From Pseudomonadota bacterium (GTDB lineage Bacteria > Myxococcota > Myxococcia > Myxococcales > Myxococcaceae): a DNA stretch of 64,000 nt. The translations under genes were made by a program, and so were the position numbers. Shown here piece by piece: positions 16,896 to 27,400 of this stretch (positions are counted from its first letter, which is position 1; each line of letters begins with the position of its first letter). Location: assembly GCA_023423535.1 (NCBI GenBank), contig JAFAFL010000069.1, positions 1 through 64,000 of the forward strand. Direction: 5' to 3'. Under the pieces are notes generated by a model. It was not told the DNA's origin. It saw only the letters and a list, made by a program, of their open reading frames with translations, and did no database searches.

Positions 16896-18269
16896 TCAGG
16901 CGCGCGCAGCCGGCGACGCGGCGGAGCCTTCGCGGAGCGCCGCGGACGCCCCCGGGAGCGTGGCGGGATCGATCGCCACCACCTCCGCCGAAGGGCGCGA
17001 GAGGGGCATGCGCAGCTCGAACCGGGCCCCGGGTCCCGGATGATCCGCGAGCTGGAGTGACCCGCCCATCCGCGTCATGTATTCGCGCGAGAGCGAGAGC
17101 CCGAGCCCGGTCCCCTTCCCCGGCGCCTTGGTGGTGAAGAACGGCTCGAAGAGGCGCGCGCGCACGGCCGGCGGGATCCCCGGCCCGTTGTCCTGCACCG
17201 CGATGACCACGAACCCCTCCTCCACCCCCGCGGAGAGCATCACGCGCGGCTTCGACACGGTGCCGCTCTCCAGCGCGTCCGCCGCGTTGACCACGAGGTT
17301 GAGCAGCACCTGGGCGAGGTGGCGCGGGTTCGCGGTCGCCGGCGGGAGCTGGGGCGGAAGGCGCACCTCCAGCTCGGCCACGCCCTTGAGCTTCACCCGC
17401 GCGAGCCGGAGCGCGTCCTCCACCACCGGGTTGACCTCGCAGGCCAGCACGCCGTCGTCGTCCTCGCGCGCGAAGGAGCGCAGGTCGCTGACGATCTGCC
17501 GGATGCGCTCGAGGCCACTGCGCGTCTCGGCGAACATCTCCGTCACCTCTTCGGCGGTGTACTCGCCGGGCCGCTCCGCCGCCGACTCGAGGCACGCCAC
17601 GTTGCTGCGCACGAACGAGAGCGGGTTGTTGATCTCGTGCGCCACGCCAGCCGCGAGCTGACCGACGATCGCCAGCCGCTCGCTGCGCGCCGCGACCTTC
17701 TCGGTGTGCGCGAGCCGCTGCAGCGCCTCCGCCCGCTGCTCCGCCGAGGCCAGCTGCATCCGGCTCATGCGCCGGAACGAATGGACGCCCAGCACCGACA
17801 CCGCCGCCGCCGAGAGCGACATGAAGAACCACTGCGCGATCCGCGCGGGGCTCTCCCCGTCGAGGATCACGATCGTCAGCACCGAGGCCACGCCGGCGAT
17901 GCCGTTCCACACCGCCGTCCGGGGCAGCGGCTGGAGGATGAGGCTCATGCCCAGCGGCAGCGCCACCAGCCACTGGAGGATCATCGCGGAGCTGCCGCCG
18001 CAGACCCATGTCAGCGCGGCGAAGTGGAGGATCGTCCCGACGCCCGCCACCATCGCGGCGCGGTGCGCGTAGGCCTCGTCGCGCCTGGGAAGCGGCCACG
18101 CGACCAGCACCACCAGCAGGGCCCAGGAGGCGCGGATGCCGGTGGTGACGAAGGAGAAGCCGCCGACCTCGAGCCAGTCGATCGGCGAGCAGAGGAACAT
18201 GATCCCCGCCGCGATGAGGTAGCCGCGCCGGCGGAGGAGCAGCTGGTCATGGCCGGGGGCGTGATTCAT
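16896..18269 (-). CDS. Membrane sensor histidine kinase (orphan)
   Basis: 457 aa from ATG 18269 (MNHAPGHD). About six hydrophobic segments between residues 15 and 165 form an integral-membrane sensor without an obvious periplasmic domain. Then comes a short linker, a HisKA domain with His211 in AAGVAHEINNPLSF, and a HATPase domain with N-box NLVVNAADALE, QDNGPGIPP and GKGTGLGLSLSREYM. No response regulator gene is adjacent, which is common in myxobacteria. It ends 18 bp from the acyltransferase stop on the other strand, so it could belong functionally to that region, but nothing in the sequence shows it. Confidence 0.88.
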   Translation of the reverse strand: MNHAPGHDQLLLRRRGYLIAAGIMFLCSPIDWLEVGGFSFVTTGIRASWALLVVLVAWPLPRRDEAYAHRAAMVAGVGTILHFAALTWVCGGSSAMILQWLVALPLGMSLILQPLPRTAVWNGIAGVASVLTIVILDGESPARIAQWFFMSLSAAAVSVLGVHSFRRMSRMQLASAEQRAEALQRLAHTEKVAARSERLAIVGQLAAGVAHEINNPLSFVRSNVACLESAAERPGEYTAEEVTEMFAETRSGLERIRQIVSDLRSFAREDDDGVLACEVNPVVEDALRLARVKLKGVAELEVRLPPQLPPATANPRHLAQVLLNLVVNAADALESGTVSKPRVMLSAGVEEGFVVIAVQDNGPGIPPAVRARLFEPFFTTKAPGKGTGLGLSLSREYMTRMGGSLQLADHPGPGARFELRMPLSRPSAEVVAIDPATLPGASAALREGSAASPAARA

Positions 18270-18441
18270 CCGCGCAGACCCCAAGCAAGGCGCGCGCCGT
18301 CTCTCGCACTCCGCGTCTGCCTCGACACCGGGCCGCGTCAACGGGGGTCGTCTCGAACCCGCCTGCCGCTGAACACGGGCACGTTGCGTCACCGGTGGCC
18401 GCGTAGGGCTGGCAGAGCGCCGGTGCTACTGTCGCGCGCGG

Positions 18442-19659
18442 ATGGACGCCACCTACCGCACTCCCTACAACCGGGCCTTCACCGCCCCCTTCTACGACCT
18501 CTACAAGCAGCGGCTGCAGGCGGAGGTGGGACCTGTGCCCTACCGCCTCGCGGAGTCGCCGCTGTTCCTGCCGCCCTATCTGCGCGACCGGTTGATGGAG
18601 GCCACCCGCGACCTCGTCTCGCAGCTCGCCGAGCCCGCGCGCATGGTCCGGTTGCGCAAGGCGGTGCCCGCGCACTTCGACGTGCCCCGGGTGGACGAGT
18701 CGCCCTCCTGCATGACGATCGACTTCGCCCTCGTGCGCGGCGAGGACGGCCGGCTCGACGCGCGGGTGATCGAGATGCAGGCGTTCCCCTCGCTCTTCGC
18801 CTTCACCATGGTGCAGGCCCGCCTGTTCGACGAGCTGCTGCGCGAGATCCCCGGGATGCCGAAGGACGGCTTCCACTGCTTCGCGCCGGGCTTCGACTTC
18901 GACTCGGGCGCGCGCCTCCTGAAGGAGGCGATCGTCGGCGCGGAGAGCCCGGAGAACGTCGTGCTGCTGGAGATCCAGCCGGACCAGCAGAAGACCCGCC
19001 CTGATTTCGTGGCCACGAAGGCGCTGACCGGCGTGGCGCCGGTGTGCGTCACCGAGGTCCTCCGCCGCGGCGCGCGCCTCTTCCGCAAGGACGCCTCTGG
19101 CCGCGAGGTCCCCATCCACCGCGTCTTCAACCGCGTCGTCTTCGACGAGTGGTTCCGGAAGAAGCCGCAGGCCCAGTTCTCCTTCACCGACGAACTCGAC
19201 CTCTCGTGGTGCCCGCATCCGAACTGGTACTGGATGTGGTCGAAGTACTCCCTCCCGGTGCTCAGCCACCCATTGCTGCCGAAGACGTGGTTCGTCAGCG
19301 AGCTCCCCGAGGTGCCGGCCGACCTCTCGCGCTACGTGCTCAAGCCGCTCTTCTCCTTTGCCGGCACCGGGGTCGTGGTGGACCCCACCGCCGAGGATCT
19401 CGCGCGCATCCCCGAGAGCGAGCGCGGCGACTGGATCCTCCAGGAGAAGGTCACCTACGCGCGCGACATGCTCACCACCGAGGGCGCCGGCGTGGCGGCG
19501 GAGATCCGCATCCTCTGCCTCAAGCCGCAGGGCGCGCCGCTGCCGGTGCCCTTCATGAACCTCGTGCGCCTCTCGCGCGGGAAGATGATCGGCGTGGACC
19601 ACAACAAGGACCTCGACTGGGTCGGTTCCAGCGTCGCCCTCTGGCCGCGCGGTAGCTGA
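18442..19659 (+). CDS. Conserved-looking protein of unknown function, possible ATP-grasp relative
   Basis: 405 aa, cytoplasmic (no signal or membrane segment). I cannot place it in a named family. The segment YVLKPLFSFAGTGVVVDP (about residue 295) has the look of the lysine strand and glycine loop of an ATP-grasp fold. VIEMQAFPSLFAF (about 110) and WILQEKVTYARDM (about 330) are also compatible with metal- and ATP-binding strands of that fold, in an unusual order. Trp- and His-rich stretch LSWCPHPNWYWMW near 255 is distinctive. The neighbours are a divergent histidine kinase and a downstream hexapeptide acyltransferase. Confidence 0.65.
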   Translation: MDATYRTPYNRAFTAPFYDLYKQRLQAEVGPVPYRLAESPLFLPPYLRDRLMEATRDLVSQLAEPARMVRLRKAVPAHFDVPRVDESPSCMTIDFALVRGEDGRLDARVIEMQAFPSLFAFTMVQARLFDELLREIPGMPKDGFHCFAPGFDFDSGARLLKEAIVGAESPENVVLLEIQPDQQKTRPDFVATKALTGVAPVCVTEVLRRGARLFRKDASGREVPIHRVFNRVVFDEWFRKKPQAQFSFTDELDLSWCPHPNWYWMWSKYSLPVLSHPLLPKTWFVSELPEVPADLSRYVLKPLFSFAGTGVVVDPTAEDLARIPESERGDWILQEKVTYARDMLTTEGAGVAAEIRILCLKPQGAPLPVPFMNLVRLSRGKMIGVDHNKDLDWVGSSVALWPRGS

Positions 19660-19699
19660 GCCGGATTCCTACCGCCCGGTCGTCGCTCGTCCGGGCTCT

Positions 19700-19741
19700 T
19701 TCGGCCCCTTCGCGCAGAAAGTGCGCGCTTTCGGGGCCGAA
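19700..19741 (+). other. Nested stem-loop upstream of an acyltransferase gene
   Basis: Outer arms TTCGGCCCC (19700-19708) and GGGGCCGAA (19733-19741) enclose inner arms CGCGCA (19711-19716) and TGCGCG (19722-19727). It lies 40 nt after one stop codon and 15-78 nt before the possible starts of the next gene. No T-tract follows, so it may be a terminator or a leader structure. Confidence 0.5.
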
Positions 19742-19818
19742 CGCAGTTTTCGGGCGTGCAGTTGGAACACCGAGAAGCTGCAGGCGCGGGCACGTGCCTT
19801 GCGACCTTCGGGCGCCGC

Positions 19819-20466
19819 ATGCTCCGCCGCCTCGCCCTGCTCTTCGTCCGGCCGCTGCAGGTTCCTCGGGAGCCCCGCGGTCCGCTCGCTGGTGGTTCGC
19901 TGCCTGAGCTTTGGAGGTGCGTGCTCGAGGACTGGGACACGCACGGCCGCGACTGGACGAAGCCGGGCTTCCGCGCGCTGGCCTTCCACCGGTTCGGCGA
20001 GTGGCGCTCGGCGATTCGGCCGCGGCCGTTCCGGGCCCCGTTCTCGATCGCCTATCGAGCGCTCTACCGGCGCGCGCGCAACCTCTACGGCATCGAGCTC
20101 CCCTCCTCCGCGCGCATCGGCCGGCGCGTGGTCTTCGAGCACCAGCACGGGATCGTCGTGCACGGCAACGCGGAGATCGGCGACGGCTGCGTGCTGCGCC
20201 AGGGCGTGACGCTCGGGATCCGGCACCCGGACCGGCCGCGCGAGGCGCCGAAGCTCGGGCGAGACGTGCAGGTGGGCGCCGGCGCGAAGATCCTCGGGGA
20301 CGTGACCATCGGAGACGGCGCGGTGATCGGCGCCAACGCGGTCGTGCTCTGTGACGTCCCCGCCGGAGCGATGGCCGTGGGCATCCCCGCCCGCGTCCGG
20401 CCCCGCGCCGCCGAGCCTGCAGGGGACTCCGCGCGCCCGCTGCGCCTCGTGCGTCGCGGAGGGTGA
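19819..20466 (+). CDS. Serine acetyltransferase-like hexapeptide acyltransferase
   Basis: 215 aa from ATG 19819; a GTG at 19756 would add 21 residues and no start has a good Shine-Dalgarno. The N-terminal half has helices (LPELWRCVLEDWDTHGRDW) and the C-terminal half is a left-handed beta-helix: FEHQHGIVVHGNAEIGDG, GVTLGIRHPDRPREAP, GAGAKILGDVTIGDGAVIG, and a final PAGAMAVGIPARVRP. The His-Gly-Ile pattern matches the CysE active site, so O-acetylation of serine or of a sugar are both possible. It is related in architecture to the acyltransferase at 16.3-16.9 kb. Given the nearby O-antigen export genes, a sugar-modifying role is plausible but unproven. Confidence 0.78.
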   Translation: MLRRLALLFVRPLQVPREPRGPLAGGSLPELWRCVLEDWDTHGRDWTKPGFRALAFHRFGEWRSAIRPRPFRAPFSIAYRALYRRARNLYGIELPSSARIGRRVVFEHQHGIVVHGNAEIGDGCVLRQGVTLGIRHPDRPREAPKLGRDVQVGAGAKILGDVTIGDGAVIGANAVVLCDVPAGAMAVGIPARVRPRAAEPAGDSARPLRLVRRGG

Positions 20467-20552
20467 GGCCCTTCCAACGCGCCGGTGCCCCTCCAGGTGC
20501 CGGCGGGCGCTCACCCTGTCGTCGCCGCCCACTCACCTGCTCGCGGCACCCG

Positions 20553-20662
20553 CTCCTCCAGCAAATGCGCCGTGCTCTTCCGACGAATGCGCCGTGCTCC
20601 TCCAACGAATGCGCCGTGCTCCTCCAACGCTTGGGCGGTGCCCATCCAACGCCTGCGAGGTG
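20553..20662. repeat. 22-bp tandem repeat, five units
   Basis: Five head-to-tail units of exactly 22 bp start at 20553, 20575, 20597, 20619 and 20641. The core shared by the first three is GAATGCGCCGTG or AAATGCGCCGTG followed by CTCcTCC; units 4 and 5 drift. It lies in the 255-bp gap between convergent genes, with a weaker copy near 20467. No gene is supported in this gap. Confidence 0.8.
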
Positions 20663-20721
20663 CTCGACCTACCCGTGGAGGCAGGGCTCCTGTCGAGGAC
20701 CGGTGCCCATCCTGCCTGTGA

Positions 20722-21294
20722 CTACTTCCTCGGGGGCAGCACCGAGGTGACGCGTTCGATGAAGTCCCGGAAGGCGCTCATGTAGTCGCGCAGGAAGGTC
20801 GCGGTGCTCTCGTCGTGGACCTCGCCGTCGTCGCCGAACACGCCCGGCTTGAAGGTGATGTAGGCCTCGATCTCGTTGAACAGCGGCGAGTTGCAGAAGG
20901 CGAGCACCGAGCGAAGGCTCTGCTGGCCCACCGCAGTGCCGATGGCCCCCGGCGATGCGCCGATGATCCCGGAAGGCTTGTGGGTGAACGAGTTCTTTCC
21001 CCACGGCCGGCTCGCCCAGTCGATGGCGTTCTTGAGGCCGCCGGGGATGGAGCGGTTGTACTCGGGCGTGACGAACAGCACCGCGTAGACCGAGGCGATG
21101 GCGTCCTTCAGCGCGCGGCCCTCGGGCGGGTAGTCCGGGTCGAAGTCGTAGTTGTAGAGCGGCAGGTCCTTGATCGGGATCTCGGTGAACGAGAGGTCCG
21201 ACGGCGCCAGCCGAATCAGCGCCTTCGACAGCGTCCGGTTGATCGACTTCTTCGAGAGACTGCCGACGAAATACCCGACCTTGAACGGAGCCAT
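20722..21294 (-). CDS. NADPH-dependent FMN reductase
   Basis: 190 aa, ATG 21294. Flavodoxin-like fold: phosphate loop GSLSKKSINRTLSKAL at residue 11, and the family signature TPEYNRSIPGGLKNAIDW near 76 with PWG after it. Such enzymes reduce free FMN, quinones, azo dyes or chromate with NAD(P)H, often as oxidative-stress defence. It is alone, facing away from the large lipoprotein terminator. Closest well-known relatives would be ChrR/YieF or AzoR-like reductases. Confidence 0.88.
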   Translation of the reverse strand: MAPFKVGYFVGSLSKKSINRTLSKALIRLAPSDLSFTEIPIKDLPLYNYDFDPDYPPEGRALKDAIASVYAVLFVTPEYNRSIPGGLKNAIDWASRPWGKNSFTHKPSGIIGASPGAIGTAVGQQSLRSVLAFCNSPLFNEIEAYITFKPGVFGDDGEVHDESTATFLRDYMSAFRDFIERVTSVLPPRK

Positions 21295-21404
21295 GAACCC
21301 TCCAGGCGGCGCAGACGCGCAGCCACCTGAAGGTGCCCACCCGTGGCGGGCATGTGCACCCGCCCCGTCGTCACGAGGCTCTGACGGATCTCCTACGCAC
21401 GGGT

Positions 21405-21436
21405 GCGGCCCCGGGCAGGGAGCGTGCCCGCGGCCG
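21405..21436 (-). terminator. Hairpin after the repeat lipoprotein gene
   Basis: Stem CGGGCA (21412-21417) / TGCCCG (21425-21430), extended by GGCC (21407-21410) / GGCC (21432-21435) across a single mismatch. It starts 15 nt beyond the stop of the 2073-aa lipoprotein gene. There is no T-run, so the call rests on position and stem strength. Confidence 0.45.
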
Positions 21437-21450
21437 TCCGGCGAGAAGCG

Positions 21451-24400
21451 CTACGGCGTGACCGTCATCACGCCGGCGTTCGCGAGGTCGAAGTCGAGGC
21501 CGCCGTTCGCCCCCGCGCCGTTGACGTCGCAGTACGTCCAGCTCAGGCCGTCGTCGAACGAGAACCGGTACAGGTACGAGTACAGGTTCCCGTTGTTGGC
21601 CGTGCTCGAGTTTGAGCCGGCGTAGCGGATCTGCGCCCGGTACTCGTCGTCGTTGCCGTAGTCGCCGGTCTGGACGTGCCACGCAGCCTCAAACCAAGCC
21701 CAATTGTTCGACATCACCGACGTGCCCGGACGCGAGTAGCCGAGTTGCGCACGCACGCCGGCCGGCGCACCTGCGGCCTCCGTGCGGCCCGCTTCGTAGA
21801 TACGGCCGTAGATGTCCGCCGTGGAGCCGTTCCGCTGAACGTTGACCGTGTGCGGATCCTGGACGTTGCAGAAGTCCGCCTCGTCCGGCTCGTTGCTCTC
21901 GTTGAGCTGGCCATTGGTCGAGCAGGCGCAGAATGCGGGATCGCTGGCCGAGTTTCTCGGAGCGGGCGTACCGGTGAAGAAGTCGGCGCGGTTGTTGTTC
22001 GAGTCGAAGCAACCGGCAACGTCACGGAAGATCGCCGTGGTGGTGCTGGGTGCCGGAGCATTGAACGAGTTCGTCGTCCCGCCCTCCCGGCAGTTCGCAC
22101 TTCCAAAGCCGACGAAATCCACGACTCGGGCATCACTAGTCGGGCATGCGCCGGTGACAGCCACAGGGCCGGTGGAGAGCAGGACCTTTCCGTTAGATCC
22201 GCTCATGTTCACGGGCGCAGTCGACTGAACGAGATCAGCAGTCGGCAGTACCACTCCATTGGCTCCTCCGGCCATCTGAACGAGGAAGAAGCGGCCAGGC
22301 TGAATCACGCCCGACAGGGGGACGTTGTTCGAACCGAAGTTTCCGGTGTCGGAAGCGTACTGGATGAACCATCCCTGCAGGTCCACAGGAGCGCCGCCCA
22401 CATTGTGGAGCTCGACGTAGTCGTTCCGGAAGGTCGCGCCGCTGTTCCCGCCACCTCCATACACCTGGCTGATCACCACCCGCCCGCCACACGCGGCCGG
22501 CGGAGCGTAGGTGGTGAATCCATCTGCCTGGCTCGACTGAGCCGCGAGCGGAATCCCGTTCGCGCCGGTCACGCCGGTGGTGACGCGCACGCGGTAGGTC
22601 TCTCCACCGGTGAGGTCCGCGCCGAGCGTGAACGTCGCGGTGGTGTCCCCGTTGGACATCGTCACCGACGCGATCCCGACGCACTGGGTGAAGCCGGTCC
22701 CCGACGAGACCTGCACCGAGCCGGTGCACGCGCCGGGCGCCGAGTTGAACGTCAGCGAGGAGGGGTTGACCGCCTGGCTGAAGGTCACGACCACGGTGGT
22801 GTTCACCGGCACGTTGAGCGCCGCATTCGCCGGCGTGACGCCCAGCACCGCCGAGGCACAAGCGCCCGCCGAGGTGCAGACGCTGCCCGACGCGCAGTGG
22901 CTGTTCTCCGTGCACTCCACGCAGGCCGCGCTGGCGCTGCAGTAGCTGCCGCTGTTCTGGCTGCACGCCGTCCCGGTCGCCACCGGCGTATGCGTCGCGG
23001 TGGTCCCGTTGCACGTGTCATCAGTGCAGGCGTTCCCGTCGTTCGGCAGGTCGGACGCGTTCGCCTCCGCCCTCGTCCCGCCCATGCCGTCGCACACGTC
23101 GGTGCGGCAGTCACCGGCGGTCTGCTGGGTCAGCGCGGTCCCGTCCGGGGTGTTGTTCGTGCCGCACGTGCCCGCGGTGCAGGTGCGCGTGGAGCACTCG
23201 GTGTCGCTGCCCGGGCAGTCGCTGACGGTCACGCACTGCACGCAGGCGCCGACGCCGTCGCACAGCGTGCCGCCGTTCTCCGAGCACTGCGTCCCCTGCG
23301 GCGCCGGAAGCTGACCCGGCACGCCCTCCTCACAGACACCGACCGAGCACGCCGCGGCGTTGGCCGGCGCGTCCGCGTTGTCCTGCACCACGGTCGTGCC
23401 GCCGTTGCCGTCGCACACGTTCTGGGTGCAGTTCCCCTCCGTCTGCGAGGAGACCGGCTGGCCGTTCGGCGCATGCGAGATGCCGCAGGTGCCGTTGAAG
23501 CAGGTCCGCGCCGAGCACTCGGTGTCCGAGCCCGCGCAGTCGGTGGGCAGCACGCAGCCGACACACACGCCGGAGCCGTCGCACACGCTCCCGCCGCCCT
23601 GCGAGCAGCTCGATCCCGCCGCACTGTTGGTGAACTGGGGCTGGCCGCTCACGCACGTGTCGGTGGTGCACTCGAGGCCGTCATCCGGCAGGTCGCCGTC
23701 CTGGGCCGCGCCCATGGTGCCGCCCTCGCCGTCACAGACCATCTGCTGGCAGTCGCCCGCGGTCTGGTGGGCGAGCGGCTGGCCCTGCGGCGCGTTGGAG
23801 ACGCCGCAGGTGCCGCTGAAGCAGGTGCGCTCGGAACACTCGGTGTCAGAGCCCGGGCAGTCCGTCGCGGTCACGCACTCCACGCACTGGCCGGCGCCGT
23901 CGCAGGTGCCCGCGCCGCCGCTGCCGCAGGTCGAGCCCTGCGAAGCCGGCGGGTTCGACGGCACGCCCGCGGTGCACACGTCCTGGGTGCACTGGTTGCC
24001 GTCCACCGGGAGGTCAGTGTCCAGCGCCTGCGCGAGCGTTCCGCCGCTGCCGTCACACACGGTCTGCTGGCAGTCGCCGCCGGTCTGCTCGGTGAGCGGC
24101 TGGCCCGCCGGCGCGTTCGCCACGCCGCACACGCCGCTCTGGCAGGTGCGCACCGAACACTCGGTGTCCGAGCCCGGGCAGTCCGTCGCCGCGACGCACT
24201 CCACGCAAGCGCCCGTCCCGTTGCACTGGCTGCCGCCGTTCTGCGAGCAGGTCGCGCCCGCCGGCTGCGCGGTCAGCGTCGGCACGCCGTTCACGCAGGT
24301 GTCCGCGGTGCACTGGTTGCCGTCGTTCGGCAGGTCCGAATCCTGGGCCTGGGCGACGATCGCGCCGCTGCCGTCGCATACGTTCTGCTGGCAGTCACCC

Positions 24401-27400
24401 GAGGTCTGCGCCGAGACCGGAGTCCCCGCCGTCACGTAGGCGAAGCCGCACGCGCCCGCGGTGCAGGTCCGCGCCTGGCACTCGGTCTCGCTCCCCGGGC
24501 AGTCCGTCGCCGCGAGGCACTGCACGCAGAGGCCCGCGCCGTCACACTGGCTGCCGCCGTTCTGCGAGCAGCTCGCGCCCGCCGCCGCGTTCTGCTGCTG
24601 CGGCACGCCCGCCACGCAGCTCGAGGCGGTGCACTGGTTCCCGTCGTCCGCCGGCACGTCCGTGTTCAGCGCCTGCGAGACGATCGCACCCGAGCCGTTG
24701 CACACGTTCTGCTGGCAGTCGCCGCTCGTCTGCTGAGCGACCGGGGTCCCCGCCGCGGTGTAGCTCATCCCGCACACACCGGAGTTGCAGGTCCGCTGAC
24801 CGCACTCGCTGTCCTGACCCGGGCAGTCGCTCGCCGCGAGGCAGCCGACGCACGCGCCCGCGCCGTCGCAGATCGATCCGCCGCTCTGCGAGCAGGCCGT
24901 GCCCTGCGCCTCATTCGGATGCTGGGGCACGCCCGCCACGCAGGCCGCCGCCGTGCACTGGTTCCCGTCGTCCGCCGGCAGGTCCGAGTTCAGCGCCTGC
25001 GAGACCACGGCGCCGTTGCCGTCGCACACGTTCTGCTGGCAGTCGCCCGCCGTCTGCTGCGCGACCGGAGTCCCCGCCGCCGCGTTCGAGACGCCGCACA
25101 CGCCCGCGTTGCAGGTCCGCGTCGAGCACTCGGAGTCCGAGCCCGGGCAGTCGTTCGCGGTGAGGCACGACACGCACGCGCCCGCGCCATCACAGAGGGT
25201 CCCGCCGTTCTGCGAGCAGGTCTGACCCGCCGCCACGCCCGGATGCTGCGGCACGCCCGCCACGCAGGCCGCGGCCGTGCACTGGTTCCCATCGTCCGCC
25301 GGCAGGTCCGAGTTCAGCGCCTGGGACACGACCGCGCCGTTTCCGTCGCACACGTTCTGCTGGCAGTCGCCCGCCGTCTGCTGCGCCACCGGAGTCCCCG
25401 CCGCCGTGAAGGACACGCCGCACGCGCCCGCGTTGCAGGTCCGCGTCGAGCACTCGGTGTCGCTGCCCGGGCAGTCACTCGCGGTGAGACACGAGACGCA
25501 CGCGCCGCTGCCGTCGCACAGCGTGCCGCCGTTCTGCGAGCAGGTCGCGCCCGCGCCGACGTTCGGATGGGAGGGCACGCCCGCCACGCAGGTCGCGGAG
25601 GTGCACTGGTTGCCGTCGTCCGCCGGCACGTCCGAGTTCAGCGCCTGAGAGGTCACCGCGCCGTTGCCGTCGCACACGTTCTGCTGGCAGTCGCCGCTCG
25701 TCTGCTGCGCCACCGGAGTTCCCGCCGCCGTGAAGGAGACGCCGCACGCGCCCGCGTTGCAGGTCCGCGTCGAGCACTCGGAGTCCGAGCCCGGGCAGTC
25801 GCTCGCGGTGAGGCACCCGACGCACGCACCGTTGCCGTCACAGAGCGAGCCGCCGTTCTGCGAGCAGGTCGCGCCCGCCGCCGCGTTCGGATGGGAGGGC
25901 GCACCGGCCACGCAGGTGGCGGTCGTGCACTGGTTCCCATCGTCCGCGGGCAGGTCGGTGTTCAGCGCCTGGGAGACGACCGTGCCGCTTCCGTCGCACA
26001 CGTTCTGCTGGCAGTCCCCCGCCGTCTGCTGCGCCACCGGAGTTCCCGCCGCCACATGCGACACGCCGCACACGCCCGCGTTGCAGGTCCGCGTCGAGCA
26101 CTCGGTGTCCGAGCCCGGGCAGTCGTTGGCGGTGAGGCACGACACGCACGCACCCGCGCCATCACACAGCGTCCCGCCGTTCTGCGAGCACGTCGCGCCC
26201 GCCGCGCTGTTCGGATGAGAAGGCACGCCGTTCACGCACACGTCGCCGGTGCACTGGTTCGCGTCGTTCGGCACGTCGGTGTTCAGCGCCTGCGAGACGA
26301 CCGTGCCGCTTCCGTCGCACACGTTCTGCTGGCAGTCGCCCGCCGTCTGCTGCGCCACCGGAGTCCCCGCCGCAGCGTGCGACACACCGCACACGCCCGC
26401 GTTGCAGGTCCGCGTCGAGCACTCGGTGTCCGAGCCCGGGCAGTCGCTGGCGGTGCGGCACGACACGCACGCGCCCGCGCCATCACAGAGGGTTCCGCCG
26501 TTCTGCGAGCACATCGCCCCGGCCGCGGTGTTCGGATGAGAAGGAACGCCGTTCACGCACACGTCGCCGGTGCACTGGTTCGCGTCGTTCGGCACGTCGG
26601 TGTTCAGCGCCTGCGAGACGACGGTCCCGCTTCCGTTGCACACGTTCTGCTGGCAGTCGCCCGCCGTCTGTTGCGCGACCGGAGTCCCCGCCGCCGCATG
26701 CGACACGCCGCACACGCCCGCGGTGCAGGTCCGCGTCGAGCACTCGGAGTCCGAGCCCGGGCAGTCATTGGCAGTGAGGCACGACACGCACGCGCCCGCG
26801 CCGTCACAGAGGGCTCCGCCGTTCTCGCTGCACACCTCACCCGCGTCGAGCGGAGGATGCGAGGGCACGCCGGCGGTGCAGAGGTCCTCGGTGCACGCCT
26901 TGTTGTCGTCCGGCAGATCCGTGTCCAGCGCGCGGCTGGTCGTCGCGCCGTTGCCGTCGCACACGATCTCCTGGCAGTCGCCCGCGGTCTGCTCCGGCAC
27001 CGCGGTCCCGTCGGCGGTGAAGGACACGCCGCAGACGCCGTCGTTGCAGGTGCGCATCGAGCAGGCGGTGTCCTCGCCCGAGCAGTCCGTGGCCTGGATG
27101 CACTGCACGCACGCGCCCTCGCCGTCGCACATCGTCCCGTTGTTCTCGAGGCAGGCAGTGCCCGCGAGCCGCGGCGACTGCGACGGGACCCCGTCCGTGC
27201 ACGCGCCCACCGTGCAGCCGTTCATGTCGCCGGGAAGATCCGCGTCGTCCGTTTCGGTCGTCAGCCCGCCCGCGCCGTCACAGACCGCCGTCTTGCAGTC
27301 GCCCGCCGTCTGGTCCGGGAGCTCGGTCCCCGCCGCCGCGTAGCTGAAGCCGCACGCGCCGTTGGTGCAGGTCCGCGTCGCGCAGGTGCCGTCCTCGCCG

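Noticed and set aside
20553..20662. 22-bp units considered as a small CRISPR
   Set aside because: Units are head-to-tail with no spacers, and no cas genes are present.
20463..20785. Short plus-strand frames through the 22-bp repeats considered as small genes
   Set aside because: No ribosome-binding site, repeated Cys/Ala/Pro/Arg content caused by the repeat, and overlap with the end of the FMN reductase gene.
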